A DNA stretch of 64,000 nucleotides from NCBI RefSeq assembly GCF_933775445.1, contig NW_026089480.1, positions 248,001 to 312,000 of the forward strand. The letters run 5' to 3'. The translations under genes were made by a program, and so were the position numbers. A model generated the notes under the pieces. That model saw only the letters and a program-made list of their open reading frames with translations, was not told the origin of the DNA and made no database searches. Positions 1 through 15,245 of this stretch are shown in pieces (the first letter of the stretch is position 1; the number at the start of each line of letters is the position of its first letter). Source of the DNA: Argentina anserina (Eukaryota; Streptophyta; Magnoliopsida; Rosales; Rosaceae).

Positions 1-1044
1 ATGAAAAGATACACAATTGGAATAGTAAAGATACGCAAACGATATAAAGATACTCAGTTTGAAAGAAACACACTCCCACACTTGCAAAACTCTCAAATAC
101 AATAGAAACTCGCATCAGAAAGCTTTACAGAAAGATACTCAAACGAGAAATGTAAAGATACACAATTGGAATAGTAAAGATACGCAAACGATGTAAAGAT
201 ACACAATTGGAATAGTAAAGATACGCAAACGATGTAAAGATACTCAGTTTGAAAGAAACACACTCCCACACTTGCAAAACTCTCAAATTCAATAGAAACT
301 CGCATCAGAAAGCCTTACAGAAAGACACTGAAACGAGAAATGAAAAGATACACAATTGGAATAGTAAAGATATGCAAACGATGTAAAGATACTCAGTTTG
401 AAAGAAACACACTCCCACACTTGCAAAACTCTGAAATACAATAGAAACTCGCATCAGAAGCCTTACAGAAAGATACTTAAACGAGAAATGAAAAGATACA
501 CAATTGGAATAGTAAAGATACGCAAATGATGTAAAGATACACAATTGGAATAGTAAAGATACGCAAACGATGTAAAGATACTCAGTTTGAAAGAAACACA
601 CTCCCACACTTGCAAAACTCTCAAATACAATAGAAACTCGCATCAGAAAGCCTTACAGAAAGAAACTCAAACGAGAAATGAAAAGATACACAATTGGAAT
701 AGTAAAGATACGCAAACGATGTAAAGATACTCAATTGGAATAGTAAAGATACGCAAACGATATAAAGATACTCAGTTTGAAAGAAACACACTCCCACACT
801 TGCAAAACTCTCAAATACAATAGAAACTCGCATCAGAAAGCCTTACAGAAAGATACTCAAACGAGAAATGTAAAGATACACAATTGGAATAGTAAAGATA
901 CGCAAACGATGTAAAGATACACAATTGGAATAGTAAAGATACGCAAACGATGTAAAGATACACAATTGGAATAGTAAAGATACGCAAACGATGTAAAGAT
1001 ACTTAGTTTGAAAGAAACACACTCCCACACTTGCAAAACTCTCA

Positions 1045-3630
1045 AATACAATAGAAACTCGCATCAAAAGCCTTACAGAAAGATACTCAAACGAGAAATG
1101 AAAAGATACACAATTGGAATAGTAAAGATACGCAAACGATGTAAAGATACACAATTGGAATAGTAAAGATACGCAAACGATGTAAAGATACTCAGTTTGA
1201 AAGAAACACACTCCCACACTTGCAAAACTCTCAAATACAATAGAAACTCGCATCAGAAGCCTTACAGAAAGATACTCAAACGAGAAATGAAAAGATAAAC
1301 AATTGAAATAGTAAAGATACGCAAACGATGTAAAGATACACAATTGGAATAGTAAAGATACGCAAACGATGTAAAGATACTTAGTTTGAAAGAAACACAC
1401 TTCCACACTTGCAAAACTCTCAAATACAATAGAAACTCGCATCAAAAGCCTTACAGAAAGATACTCAAACGAGAAATGAAAAGATACACAATTGGAATAG
1501 TAAAGATACGCAAACGATGTAAAGATACACAATTGGAATAGTAAAGATACGCAAACGATGTAAAGATACACAAGTGGAATAGTAAAGATACGCAAACGAT
1601 GTAAAGATCTCAGTTTGAAAGAAACACACACCCACACTTGCAAAACTCTGAAATACAATAGAAACTCGCATCAGAAGCCTTACAGAAAGATACTTAAACG
1701 AGAAATGAAAAGATACACAATTGGAATAGTAAAGATACGCAAATGATGTAAAGATACACAATTGGAATAGTAAAGATACGCAAACGATGTAAAGATACTC
1801 AGTTTGAAAGAAACACACTCCCACACTTGCAAAACTCTCAAATACAATAGAAACTCGCATCAGAAAGCCTTACAGAAAGAAACTCAAACGAGAAATGAAA
1901 AGATACACAATTGGAATAGTAAAGATACGCAAACGATGTAAAGATACTCAATTGGAATAGTAAAGATACGCAAACGATGTAAAGATACTCAGTTTGAAAG
2001 AAACACACTCCCACACTTGCAAAACTCTCAAATACAATAGAAACTCGCATCAAAAGCCTTACAGAAAGATACTCAAACGAGAAATGAAAAGATACACAAT
2101 TGGAATAGTAAAAATACGCAAACGATGTAAAGATACACAATTGGAATAGTAAAGATACGCAAACGATGTAAAGATACTCAGTTTGAAAGAAACACACTCC
2201 CACACTTGCAAAACTCTAAAATACAATAGAAACTCGCATCAAAAGCCTTACAGAAAGATACTCAAACGAGAAATGAAAAGATACACAATTGGAATAGTAA
2301 AGATACGCAAACGATGTAAAGATACACAATTGGAATAGTAAAGATACGCAAACGATGTAAAGATACACAATTGGAATAGTAAAGATACGCAAACGATGTA
2401 AAGATACTCAGTTTGAAAGAAACACACTCCCACACTTGCAAAACTCTCAAATACAATAGAAACTCGCATCAGAAGCCTTACAGAAAAAAACTCAAACGAG
2501 AAATGAAAAGATAAACAATTGAAATAGTAAAGATACGCAAACGATGTAAAGATACTCAATTGGAATAGTAAAGATACGCAAACGATGTAAAGATACTCAA
2601 TTGGAATAGTAAAGATACGCAAACGATATAAAGATCTCAGTTTGAAAGAAACACACACCCACACTTGCAAAACTCTCAAATACAATAGAAACTCGCATCA
2701 GAAAGCCTTACAGAAAGAAACTCAAACGAGAAATGAAAAGATACACAATTGGAATAGTAAAGATACGCATACGATGTAAAGATACACAATCGGAATAGTA
2801 AAGATACGCAAACGATGTAAAGATACTCAGTTTGAAAGAAACACACTCCCACACTTGCAAAACTCTCAAATTCAATAGAAACTCGCATCAGAAAGCCTTA
2901 CAGAAATATACTTAAACGAGAAATGAAAAGATACACAATTGGAATAGTAAAGATACGCAAACGATGTAAAGATACACAAGTGGAATAGTAAAGATACGCA
3001 AACGATGTAAAGATCTCAGTTTGAAAGAAACACACACCCACACTTGCAAAACTCTCAAATACAATAGAAACTCGCATCAGAAAGCCTTACAGAAAGACAC
3101 TGAAACGAGAAATGAAAAGATACACAATTGGAATAGTAAAGATACGCAAACGATATAAAGATACTCAGTTTGAAAGAAACACACTCCCACACTTGCAAAA
3201 CTCTCAAATACAATAGAAACTCGCATCAGAAAGCTTTACAGAAAGATACTCAAACGAGAAATGTAAAGATACACAATTGGAATAGTAAAGATACGCAAAC
3301 GATGTAAAGATACACAATTGGAATAGTAAAGATACGCAAACGATGTAAAGATACTCAGTTTGAAAGAAACACACTCCCACACTTGCAAAACTCTCAAATT
3401 CAATAGAAACTCGCATCAGAAAGCCTTACAGAAAGACACTGAAACGAGAAATGAAAAGATACACAATTGGAATAGTAAAGATATGCAAACGATGTAAAGA
3501 TACTCAGTTTGAAAGAAACACACTCCCACACTTGCAAAACTCTGAAATACAATAGAAACTCGCATCAGAAGCCTTACAGAAAGATACTTAAACGAGAAAT
3601 GAAAAGATACACAATTGGAATAGTAAAGAT
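1045..3630. repeat. Dispersed duplication block, copy 1 (offset 4774)
   Basis: About 2.6 kb of satellite that recurs at 5820-8404 with a constant offset of 4774 bp and the same order of unit-length variants and point variants. Part of the block recurs again near 21409-22831 at offset about 19944. Edges are approximate because every unit resembles every other. Confidence 0.75.
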
Positions 3631-5819
3631 ACGCAAACGATGTAAAGATACTCAATTGGAATAGTAAAGATACGCAAACGATGTAAAGATACTCAGTTTG
3701 AAAGAAACACACTCCCACACTTGCAAAACTCTCAAATACAATAGAAACTCGCATCAAAAGCCTTACAGAAAGATACTCAAACGAGAAATGAAAAGATACA
3801 CAATTGGAATAGTAAAGATACGCAAACGATGTAAAGATACTCAATTGGAATAGTAAAGATACGCAAACGATATAAAGATACTCAGTTTGAAAGAAACACA
3901 CTCCCACACTTGCAAAACTCTCAAATACAATAGAAACTCGCATCAGAAAGCCTTACAGAAAGATACTCAAACGAGAAATGTAAAGATACACAATTGGAAT
4001 AGTAAAGATACGCAAACGATGTAAAGATACACAATTGGAATAGTAAAGATACGCAAACGATGTAAAGATACTTAGTTTGAAAGAAACACACTCCCACACT
4101 TGCAAAACTCTCAAATACAATAGAAACTCGCATCAAAAGCCTTACAGAAAGATACTCAAACGAGAAATGAAAAGATACACAATTGGAATAGTAAAGATAC
4201 GCAAACGATGTAAAGATACTCAATTGGAATAGTAAAGATACGCAAACGATGTAAAGATACTCAGTTTGAAAGAAACACACTCCCACACTTGCAAAACTCT
4301 CAAATACAATAGAAACTCGCATCAAAAGCCTTACAGAAAGATACTCAAACGAGAAATGAAAAGATACACAATTGGAATAGTAAAAATACGCAAACGATGT
4401 AAAGATACACAATTGGAATATTAAAGATACGCAAACGATGTAAAGATACTCAGTTTGAAAGAAACACACTCCCACACTTGCAAAACTCTAAAATACAATA
4501 GAAACTCGCATCAAAAGCCTTACAGAAAGATACTCAAACGAGAAATGAAAAGATACACAATTGGAATAGTAAAGATACGCAAACGATGTAAAGATACACA
4601 ATTGGAATAGTAAAGATACGCAAACGATGTAAAGATACTTAGTTTGAAAGAAACACACTCCCACACTTGCAAAACTCTCAAATACAATAGAAACTCGCAT
4701 CAAAAGCCTTACAGAAAGATACTCAAACGAGAAATGAAAAGATACACAATTGGAATAGTAAAAATACGCGAACGATGTAAAGATACACAATTGGAATAGT
4801 AAAGATACGCAAACGATGTAAAGATACTCAGTTTGAAAGAAACACACTCCCACACTTGCAAAACTCTCAAATACAATAGAAACTCGCATCAGAAGCCTTA
4901 CAGAAAGATACTCAAACGAGAAATGAAAAGATACACAATTGGAATAGTAAAGATACGCATACGATGTAAAGATACACAATTGGAATAGTAAAGATACGCA
5001 AACGATGTAAAGATACTCAGTTTGAAAGAAACACACTCCCACACTTGCAAAACTCTCAAATTCAATAGAAACTCGCATCAGAAAGCCTTACAGAAATATA
5101 CTTAAACGAGAAATGAAAAGATACACAATTGGAATAGTAAAGATACGCAAACGATGTAAAGATACACAATTGGAATAGTAAAGATACGCAAACGATGTAA
5201 AGATACTCAGTTTGAAAGAAACACACTCCCACACTTGCAAAACTCTCAAATACAATAGAAACTCGCATCAGAAAGCCTTACAGAAAGAAACTCAAACGAG
5301 AAATGAAAAGATACATAATTGGAATAGTAAAGATACGCATACGATGTAAAGATACACAATCGGAATAGTAAAGATACGCAAACGATGTAAAGATACTCAG
5401 TTTGAAAGAAACACACTCCCACACTTGCAAAACTCTCAAATTCAATAGAAACTCGCATCAGAAAGCCTTACAGAAATATACTTAAACGAGAAATGAAAAG
5501 ATACACAATTGGAATAGTAAAGATACGCAAACGATGTAAAGATACACAATTGGAATAGTAAAGATACGCAAACGATGTAAAGATACTCAGTTTGAAAGAA
5601 ACACACTCCCACACTTGCAAAACTCTCAAATACAATAGAAACTCGCATCAGAAAGCCTTACAGAAAGAAACTCAAACGAGAAATGAAAAGATACACAATT
5701 GGAATAGTAAAGATACGCAAACGATGTAAAGATACTCAATTGGAATAGTAAAGATACGCAAACGATGTAAAGATACTCAGTTTGAAAGAAACACACTCCC
5801 ACACTTGCAAAACTCTCAA

Positions 5820-8404
5820 ATACAATAGAAACTCGCATCAAAAGCCTTACAGAAAGATACTCAAACGAGAAATGAAAAGATACACAATTGGAATAGTAAA
5901 AATACGCAAACGATGTAAAGATACACAATTGGAATAGTAAAGATACGCAAACAATGTAAAGATACTCAGTTTGAAAGAAACACACTCCCACACTTGCAAA
6001 ACTCTCAAATACAATAGAAACTCGCATCAGAAGCCTTACAGAAAGATACTCAAACGAGAAATGAAAAGATAAACAATTGAAATAGTAAAGATACGCAAAC
6101 GATGTAAAGATACACAATTGGAATAGTAAAGATACGCAAACGATGTAAAGATACTTAGTTTGAAAGAAACACACTTCCACACTTGCAAAACTCTCAAATA
6201 CAATAGAAACTCGCATCAAAAGCCTTACAGAAAGATACTCAAACGAGAAATGAAAAGATACACAATTGGAATAGTAAAGATACGCAAACGATGTAAAGAT
6301 ACACAATTGGAATAGTAAAGATACGCAAACGATGTAAAGATACACAAGTGGAATAGTAAAGATACGCAAACGATGTAAAGATCTCAGTTTGAAAGAAACA
6401 CACACCCACACTTGCAAAACTCTGAAATACAATAGAAACTCGCATCAGAAGCCTTACAGAAAGATACTTAAACGAGAAATGAAAAGATACACAATTGGAA
6501 TAGTAAAGATACGCAAATGATGTAAAGATACACAATTGGAATAGTAAAGATACGCAAACGATGTAAAGATACTCAGTTTGAAAGAAACACACTCCCACAC
6601 TTGCAAAACTCTCAAATACAATAGAAACTCGCATCAGAAAGCCTTACAGAAAGAAACTCAAACGAGAAATGAAAAGATACACAATTGGAATAGTAAAGAT
6701 ACGCAAACGATGTAAAGATACTCAATTGGAATAGTAAAGATACGCAAACGATGTAAAGATACTCAGTTTGAAAGAAACACACTCCCACACTTGCAAAACT
6801 CTCAAATACAATAGAAACTCGCATCAAAAGCCTTACAGAAAGATACTCAAACGAGAAATGAAAAGATACACAATTGGAATAGTAAAAATACGCAAACGAT
6901 GTAAAGATACACAATTGGAATATTAAAGATACGCAAACGATGTAAAGATACTCAGTTTGAAAGAAACACACTCCCACACTTGCAAAACTCTAAAATACAA
7001 TAGAAACTCGCATCAAAAGCCTTACAGAAAGATACTCAAACGAGAAATGAAAAGATACACAATTGGAATAGTAAAGATACGCAAACGATGTAAAGATACA
7101 CAATTGGAATAGTAAAGATACGCAAACGATGTAAAGATACACAATTGGAATAGTAAAGATACGCAAACGATGTAAAGATACTCAGTTTGAAAGAAACACA
7201 CTCCCACACTTGCAAAACTCTCAAATACAATAGAAACTCGCATCAGAAGCCTTACAGAAAAAAACTCAAACGAGAAATGAAAAGATAAACAATTGAAATA
7301 GTAAAGATACGCAAACGATGTAAAGATACTCAATTGGAATAGTAAAGATACGCAAACGATGTAAAGATACTCAATTGGAATAGTAAAGATACGCAAACGA
7401 TATAAAGATCTCAGTTTGAAAGAAACACACACCCACACTTGCAAAACTCTCAAATACAATAGAAACTCGCATCAGAAAGCCTTACAGAAAGAAACTCAAA
7501 CGAGAAATGAAAAGATACACAATTGGAATAGTAAAGATACGCATACGATGTAAAGATACACAATCGGAATAGTAAAGATACGCAAACGATGTAAAGATAC
7601 TCAGTTTGAAAGAAACACACTCCCACACTTGCAAAACTCTCAAATTCAATAGAAACTCGCATCAGAAAGCCTTACAGAAATATACTTAAACGAGAAATGA
7701 AAAGATACACAATTGGAATAGTAAAGATACGCAAACGATGTAAAGATACACAAGTGGAATAGTAAAGATACGCAAACGATGTAAAGATCTCAGTTTGAAA
7801 GAAACACACACCCACACTTGCAAAACTCTCTAATACAATAGAAACTCGCATCAGAAAGCCTTACAGAAAGACACTGAAACGAGAAATGAAAAGATACACA
7901 ATTGGAATAGTAAAGATACGCAAACGATATAAAGATACTCAGTTTGAAAGAAACACACTCCCACACTTGCAAAACTCTCAAATACAATAGAAACTCGCAT
8001 CAGAAAGCTTTACAGAAAGATACTCAAACGAGAAATGTAAAGATACACAATTGGAATAGTAAAGATACGCAAACGATGTAAAGATACACAATTGGAATAG
8101 TAAAGATACGCAAACGATGTAAAGATACTCAGTTTGAAAGAAACACACTCCCACACTTGCAAAACTCTCAAATTCAATAGAAACTCGCATCAGAAAGCCT
8201 TACGGAAAGACACTGAAACGAGAAATGAAAAGATACACAATTGGAATAGTAAAGATATGCAAACGATGTAAAGATACTCAGTTTGAAAGAAACACACTCC
8301 CACACTTGCAAAACTCTGAAATACAATAGAAACTCGCATCAGAAGCCTTACAGAAAGATACTTCAACGAGAAATGAAAAGATACACAATTGGAATAGTAA
8401 AGAT
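5820..8404. repeat. Dispersed duplication block, copy 2 (offset 4774)
   Basis: Partner of 1045-3630. A few private changes are visible, such as AAAAATACGC near 5899, CAATGTAAAG near 5952 and CTCTCTAATAC near 7829. The same start and stop pattern on the minus strand is preserved across the block. Confidence 0.75.
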
Positions 8405-11400
8405 ACGCAAATGATGTAAAGATACACAATTGGAATAGTAAAGATACGCAAACGATGTAAAGATACTCAGTTTGAAAGAAACACACTCCCACACTTGCAA
8501 AACTCTCAAATACAATAGAAACTCGCATCAGAAAGCCTTACAGAAAGAAACTCAAACGAGAAATGAAAAGATACACAATTGGAATAGTAAAGATACGCAA
8601 ACGATGTAAAGATACTCAATTGGAATAGTAAAGATACGCAAACGATATAAAGATACTCAGTTTGAAAGAAACACACTCCCACACTTGCAAAACTCTCAAA
8701 TACAATAGAAACTCGCATCAGAAAGCCTTACAGAAAGATACTCAAACGAGAAATGTAAAGATACACAATTGGAATAGTAAAGATACGCAAACGATGTAAA
8801 GATACACAATTGGAATAGTAAAGATACGCAAACGATGTAAAGATACTTAGTTTGAAAGAAACACACTCCCACACTTGCAAAACTCTCAAATACAATAGAA
8901 ACTCGCATCAAAAGCCTTACAGAAAGATACTCAAACGAGAAATGAAAAGATACACAATTGGAATAGTAAAAATACGCAAACGATGTAAAGATACACAATT
9001 GGAATAGTAAAGATACGCAAACGATGTAAAGATACTCAGTTTGAAAGAAACACACTCCCACACTTGCAAAACTCTCAAATACAATAGAAACTCGCATCAG
9101 AAGCCTTACAGAAAGATACTCAAACGAGAAATGAAAAGATACACAATTGGAATAGTAAAGATACGCATACGATGTAAAGATACACAATTGGAATAGTAAA
9201 GATACGCAAACGATGTAAAGATACTCAGTTTGAAAGAAACACACTCCCACACTTGCAAAACTCTCAAATTCAATAGAAACTCGCATCAGAAAGCCTTACA
9301 GAAATATACTTAAACGAGAAATGAAAAGATACACAATTGGAATAGTAAAGATACGCAAACGATGTAAAGATACACAATTGGAATAGTAAAGATACGCAAA
9401 CGATGTAAAGATACTCAGTTTCAAAGAAACACACTCCCACACTTGCAAAACTCTCAAATACAATAGAAACTCGCATCAGAAAGCCTTACAGAAAGAAACT
9501 CAAACGAGAAATGAAAAGATACATAATTGGAATAGTAAAGATACGCATACGATGTAAAGATACACAATAGGAATAGTAAAGATACGCAAACGATGTAAAG
9601 ATACTCAGTTTGAAAGAAACACACTCCCACACTTGCAAAACTCTAAAATACAATAGAAACTCGCATCAAAAGCCTTACAGAAAGATACTCAAACGAGAAA
9701 TGAAAAGATACACAATTGGAATAGTAAAGATACGCAAACGATGTAAAGATACACAATTGGAATAGTAAAGATACGCAAACGATGTAAAGATACACAATTG
9801 GAATAGTAAAGATACGCAAACGATGTAAAGATACTCAGTTTGAAAGAAACACACTCCCACACTTGCAAAACTCTCAAATACAATAGAAACTCGCATCAGA
9901 AGCCTTACAGAAAAAAACTCAAACGAGAAATGAAAAGATAAACAATTGAAATAGTAAAGATACGCAAACGATGTAAAGATACTCAATTGGAATAGTAAAG
10001 ATACGCAAACGATGTAAAGATACTCAATTGGAATAGTAAAGATACGCAAACGATATAAAGATCTCAGTTTGAAAGAAACACAAACCCACACTTGCAAAAC
10101 TCTCAAATACAATAGAAACTCGCATCAGAAAGCCTTACAGAAAGACACTGAAACGAGAAATGAAAAGATACACAATTGGAATAGTAAAGATACGCAAACG
10201 ATATAAAGATACTCAGTTTGAAAGAAACACACTCCCACACTTGCAAAACTCTCAAATACAATAGAAACTCGCATCAGAAAGCTTTACAGAAAGATACTCA
10301 AACGAGAAATGTAAAGATACACAATTGGAATAGTAAAGATACGCAAACGATGTAAAGATACACAATTGGAATAGTAAAGATACGCAAACGATGTAAAGAT
10401 ACTCAGTTTGAAAGAAACACACTCCCACACTTGCAAAACTCTCAAATTCAATAGAAACTCGCATCAGAAAGCCTTACGGAAAGACACTGAAACGAGAAAT
10501 GAAAAGATACACAATTGGAATAGTAAAGATATGCAAACGATGTAAAGATACTCAGTTTGAAAGAAACACACTCCCACACTTGCAAAACTCTGAAATACAA
10601 TAGAAACTCGCATCAGAAGCCTTACAGAAAGATACTTCAACGAGAAATGAAAAGATACACAATTGGAATAGTAAAGATACGCAAATGATGTAAAGATACA
10701 CAATTGGAATAGTAAAGATACGCAAACGATGTAAAGATACTCAGTTTGAAAGAAACACATTCCCACACTTGCAAAACTCTCAAATACAATAGAAACTCGC
10801 ATCAGAAAGCCTTACAGAAAGAAACTCAAACGAGAAATGAAAAGATACACAATTGGAATAGTAAAGATACGCAAACGATGTAAAGATACTCAATTGGAAT
10901 AGTAAAGATACGCAAACGATATAAAGATACTCAGTTTGAAAGAAACACACTCCCACACTTGCAAAACTCTCAAATACAATAGAAACTCGCATCAGAAAGC
11001 CTTACAGAAAGATACTCAAACGAGAAATGTAAAGATACACAATTGGAATAGTAAAGATACGCAAACGATGTAAAGATACACAATTGGAATAGTAAAGATA
11101 CGCAAACGATGTAAAGATACTTAGTTTGAAAGAAACACACTCCCACACTTGCAAAACTCTCAAATACAATAGAAACTCGCATCAAAAGCCTTACAGAAAG
11201 ATACTCAAACGAGAAATGAAAAGATACACAATTGGATTAGTAAAAATACGCAAACGATGTAAAGATACACAATTGGAATAGTAAAGATACGCAAACGATG
11301 TAAAGATACTCAGTTTGAAAGAAACACACTCCCACACTTGCAAAACTCTCAAATACAATAGAAACTCGCATCAGAAGCCTTACAGAAAGATACTCAAACG

Positions 11401-12418
11401 AGAAATGAAAAGATACACAATTGGAATAGTAAAGATACGCATACGATGTAAAGATACACAATTGGAATAGTAAAGATACGCAAACGATGTAAAGATACTC
11501 AGTTTGAAAGAAACACACTCCCACACTTGCAAAACTCTCAAATTCAATAGAAACTCGCATCAGAAAGCCTTACAGAAATATACTTAAACGAGAAATGAAA
11601 AGATACACAATTGGAATAGTAAAGATACGCAAACGATGTAAAGATACACAATTGGAATAGTAAAGATACGCAAACGATGTAAAGATACTCAGTTTCAAAG
11701 AAACACACTCCCACACTTGCAAAACTCTCAAATACAATAGAAACTCGCATCAGAAAGCCTTACAGAAAGAAACTCAAACGAGAAATGAAAAGATACATAA
11801 TTGGAATAGTAAAGATACGCATACGATGTAAAGATACACAATAGGAATAGTAAAGATACGCAAACGATGTAAAGATACTCAGTTTGAAAGAAACACACTC
11901 CCACACTTGCAAAACTCTAAAATACAATAGAAACTCGCATCAAAAGCCTTACAGAAAGATACTCAAACGAGAAATGAAAAGATACACAATTGGAATAGTA
12001 AAGATACGCAAACGATGTAAAGATACACAATTGGAATAGTAAAGATACGCAAACGATGTAAAGATACACAATTGGAATAGTAAAGATACGCAAACGATGT
12101 AAAGATACTCAGTTTGAAAGAAACACACTCCCACACTTGCAAAACTCTCAAATACAATAGAAACTCGCATCAGAAGCCTTACAGAAAAAAACTCAAACGA
12201 GAAATGAAAAGATAAACAATTGAAATAGTAAAGATACGCAAACGATGTAAAGATACTCAATTGGAATAGTAAAGATACGCAAACGATGTAAAGATACTCA
12301 ATTGGAATAGTAAAGATACGCAAACGATATAAAGATCTCAGTTTGAAAGAAACACAAACCCACACTTGCAAAACTCTCAAATACAATAGAAACTCGCATC
12401 AGAAAGCCTTACAGAAAG
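7831..12418. repeat. 2274-bp tandem duplication of twelve satellite units
   Basis: Copy 1 is roughly 7831-10104 and copy 2 roughly 10105-12378, with matching sequence continuing to about 12418. Rare variants recur exactly 2274 bp apart: CTTACGGAAAG, ACTTCAACGAG, CACAATAGGAATAG, TTTCAAAGAAAC and CACAAACCC. I saw only two clear differences, both in copy 2: CACATTCCC near 10758 and TTGGATTAG near 11234. This is a very recent duplication. Confidence 0.85.
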
Positions 12419-12419
12419 A

Positions 12420-15245
12420 AACTCAAACGAGAAATGAAAAGATACACAATTGGAATAGTAAAGATACGCATACGATGTAAAGATACACAATCGGAATAGT
12501 AAAGATACGCAAACGATGTAAAGATACTCAGTTTGAAAGAAACACACTCCCACACTTGCAAAACTCTCAAATTCAATAGAAACTCGCATCAGAAAGCCTT
12601 ACAGAAATATACTTAAACGAGAAATGAAAAGATACACAATTGGAATAGTAAAGATACGCAAACGATGTAAAGATACACAATTGGAATAGTAAAGATACGC
12701 AAACGATGTAAAGATACACAATTGGAATAGTAAAGATACGCAAACGATGTAAAGATCTCAGTTTGAAAGAAACACACACCCACACTTGCAAAACTCTCAA
12801 ATACAATAGAAACTCGCATCAGAAAGCCTTACAGAAAGACACTGAAACGAGAAATGAAAAGATACACAATTGGAATAGTAAAGATACGCAAACGATATAA
12901 AGATACTCAGTTTGAAAGAAACACACTCCCACACTTGCAAAACTCTCAAATACAATAGAAACTCGCATCAGAAAGCCTTACAGAAAGATACTCAAACGAG
13001 AAATGTAAAGATACACAATTGGAATAGTAAAGATACGCAAACGATGTAAAGATACACAATTGGAATAGTAAAGATACGCAAACGATGTAAAGATACTTAG
13101 TTTGAAAGAAACACACTCCCACACTTGCAAAACTCTCAAATACAATAGAAACTCGCATCAAAAGCCTTACAGAAAGATACTCAAACGAGAAATGAAAAGA
13201 TACACAATTGGAATAGTAAAAATACGCAAACGATGTAAAGATACACAATTGGAATAGTAAAGATACGCAAACGATGTAAAGATACTCAGTTTGAAAGAAA
13301 CACACTCCCACACTTGCAAAACTCTCAAATACAATAGAAACTCGCATCAGAAGCCTTACAGAAAGATACTCAAACGAGAAATGAAAAGATACACAATTGG
13401 AATAGTAAAGATACGCATACAATGTAAAGATACACAATTGGAATAGTAAAGATACGCAAACGATGTAAAGATACTCAGTTTGAAAGAAACACACTCCCAC
13501 ACTTGCAAAACTCTCAAATTCAATAGAAACTCGCATCAGAAAGCCTTACAGAAATATACTTAAACGAGAAATGAAAAGATACACAATTGGAATAGTAAAG
13601 ATACGCAAACGATGTAAAGATACACAATTGGAATAGTAAAGATACGCAAACGATGTAAAGATACTCAGTTTGAAAGAAACACACTCCCACACTTGCAAAA
13701 CTCTCAAATACAATAGAAACTCGCATCAGAAGCCTTACAGAAAGATACTCAAACGAGAAATGAAAAGATACACAATTGGAATAGTAAAGATACGCATACA
13801 ATGTAAAGATACACAATTGGAATAGTAAAGATACGCAAACGATGTAAAGATACTCAGTTTGAAAGAAACACACTCCCACACTTGCAAAACTCTAAAATAC
13901 AATAGAAACTCGCATCAAAAGCCTTACAGAAAGATACTCAAACGAGAAATGAAAAGATACACAATTGGAATAGTAAAGATACGCATACGATGTAAAGATA
14001 CACAATCGGAATAGTAAAGATACGCAAACGATGTAAAGATACTCAGTTTGAAAGAAACACACTCCCACACTTGCAAAACTCTCAAATTCAATAGAAACTC
14101 GCATCAGAAAGCCTTACAGAAATATACTTAAACGAGAAATGAAAAGATACACAATTGGAATAGTAAAGATACGCAAACGATGTAAAGATACACAATTGGA
14201 ATAGTAAAGATACGCAAACGATGTAAAGATACACAATTGGAATAGTAAAGATACGCAAACGATGTAAAGATCTCAGTTTGAAAGAAACACACACCCACAC
14301 TTGCAAAACTCTCAAATACAATAGAAACTCGCATCAGAAAGCCTTACAGAAAGACACTGAAACGAGAAATGAAAAGATACACAATTGGAATAGTAAAGAT
14401 ACGCAAACGATATAAAGATACTCAGTTTGAAAGAAACACACTCCCACACTTGCAAAACTCTCAAATACAATAGAAACTCGCATCAGAAAGCCTTACAGAA
14501 AGATACTCAAACGAGAAATGTAAAGATACACAATTGGAATAGTAAAGATACGCAAACGATGTAAAGATACACAATTGGAATAGTAAAGATACGCAAACGA
14601 TGTAAAGATACTTAGTTTGAAAGAAACACACTCCCACACTTGCAAAACTCTCAAATACAATAGAAACTCGCATCAAAAGCCTTACAGAAAGATACTCAAA
14701 CGAGAAATGAAAAGATACACAATTGGAATAGTAAAAATACGCAAACGATGTAAAGATACACAATTGGAATATTAAAGATACGCAAACGATGTAAAGATAC
14801 TCAGTTTGAAAGAAACACACTCCCACACTTGCAAAACTCTCAAATACAATAGAAACTCGCATCAGAAGCCTTACAGAAAGATACTCAAACGAGAAATGAA
14901 AAGATACACAATTGGAATAGTAAAGATACGCATACAATGTAAAGATACACAATTGGAATAGTAAAGATACGCAAACGATGTAAAGATACTCAGTTTGAAA
15001 GAAACACACTCCCACACTTGCAAAACTCTCAAATTCAATAGAAACTCGCATCAGAAAGCCTTACAGAAATATACTTAAACGAGAAATGAAAAGATACACA
15101 ATTGGAATAGTAAAGATACGCAAACGATGTAAAGATACACAATTGGAATAGTAAAGATACGCAAACGATGTAAAGATACTCAGTTTGAAAGAAACACACT
15201 CCCACACTTGCAAAACTCTCAAATACAATAGAAACTCGCATCAGA
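12420..15245. repeat. 1515-bp spaced duplication
   Basis: About 12420-13730 matches about 13935-15245 at offset 1515, including the shared rare variants CACAATCGG and CGCATACAATG. The second copy has GGAATATTAAAG near 14769 where the first has GGAATAGTAAAG. A further match of part of this block lies 4249 bp downstream, near 16626-17975. Confidence 0.8.

Noticed and set aside
7831..12418. Assembly artefact as the explanation for near-identical blocks
   Set aside because: Cannot be excluded without reads, but private substitutions in each copy and several different block sizes (421, 568, 1028, 1515, 2274, 2968 bp) fit normal satellite amplification better than one assembly error.
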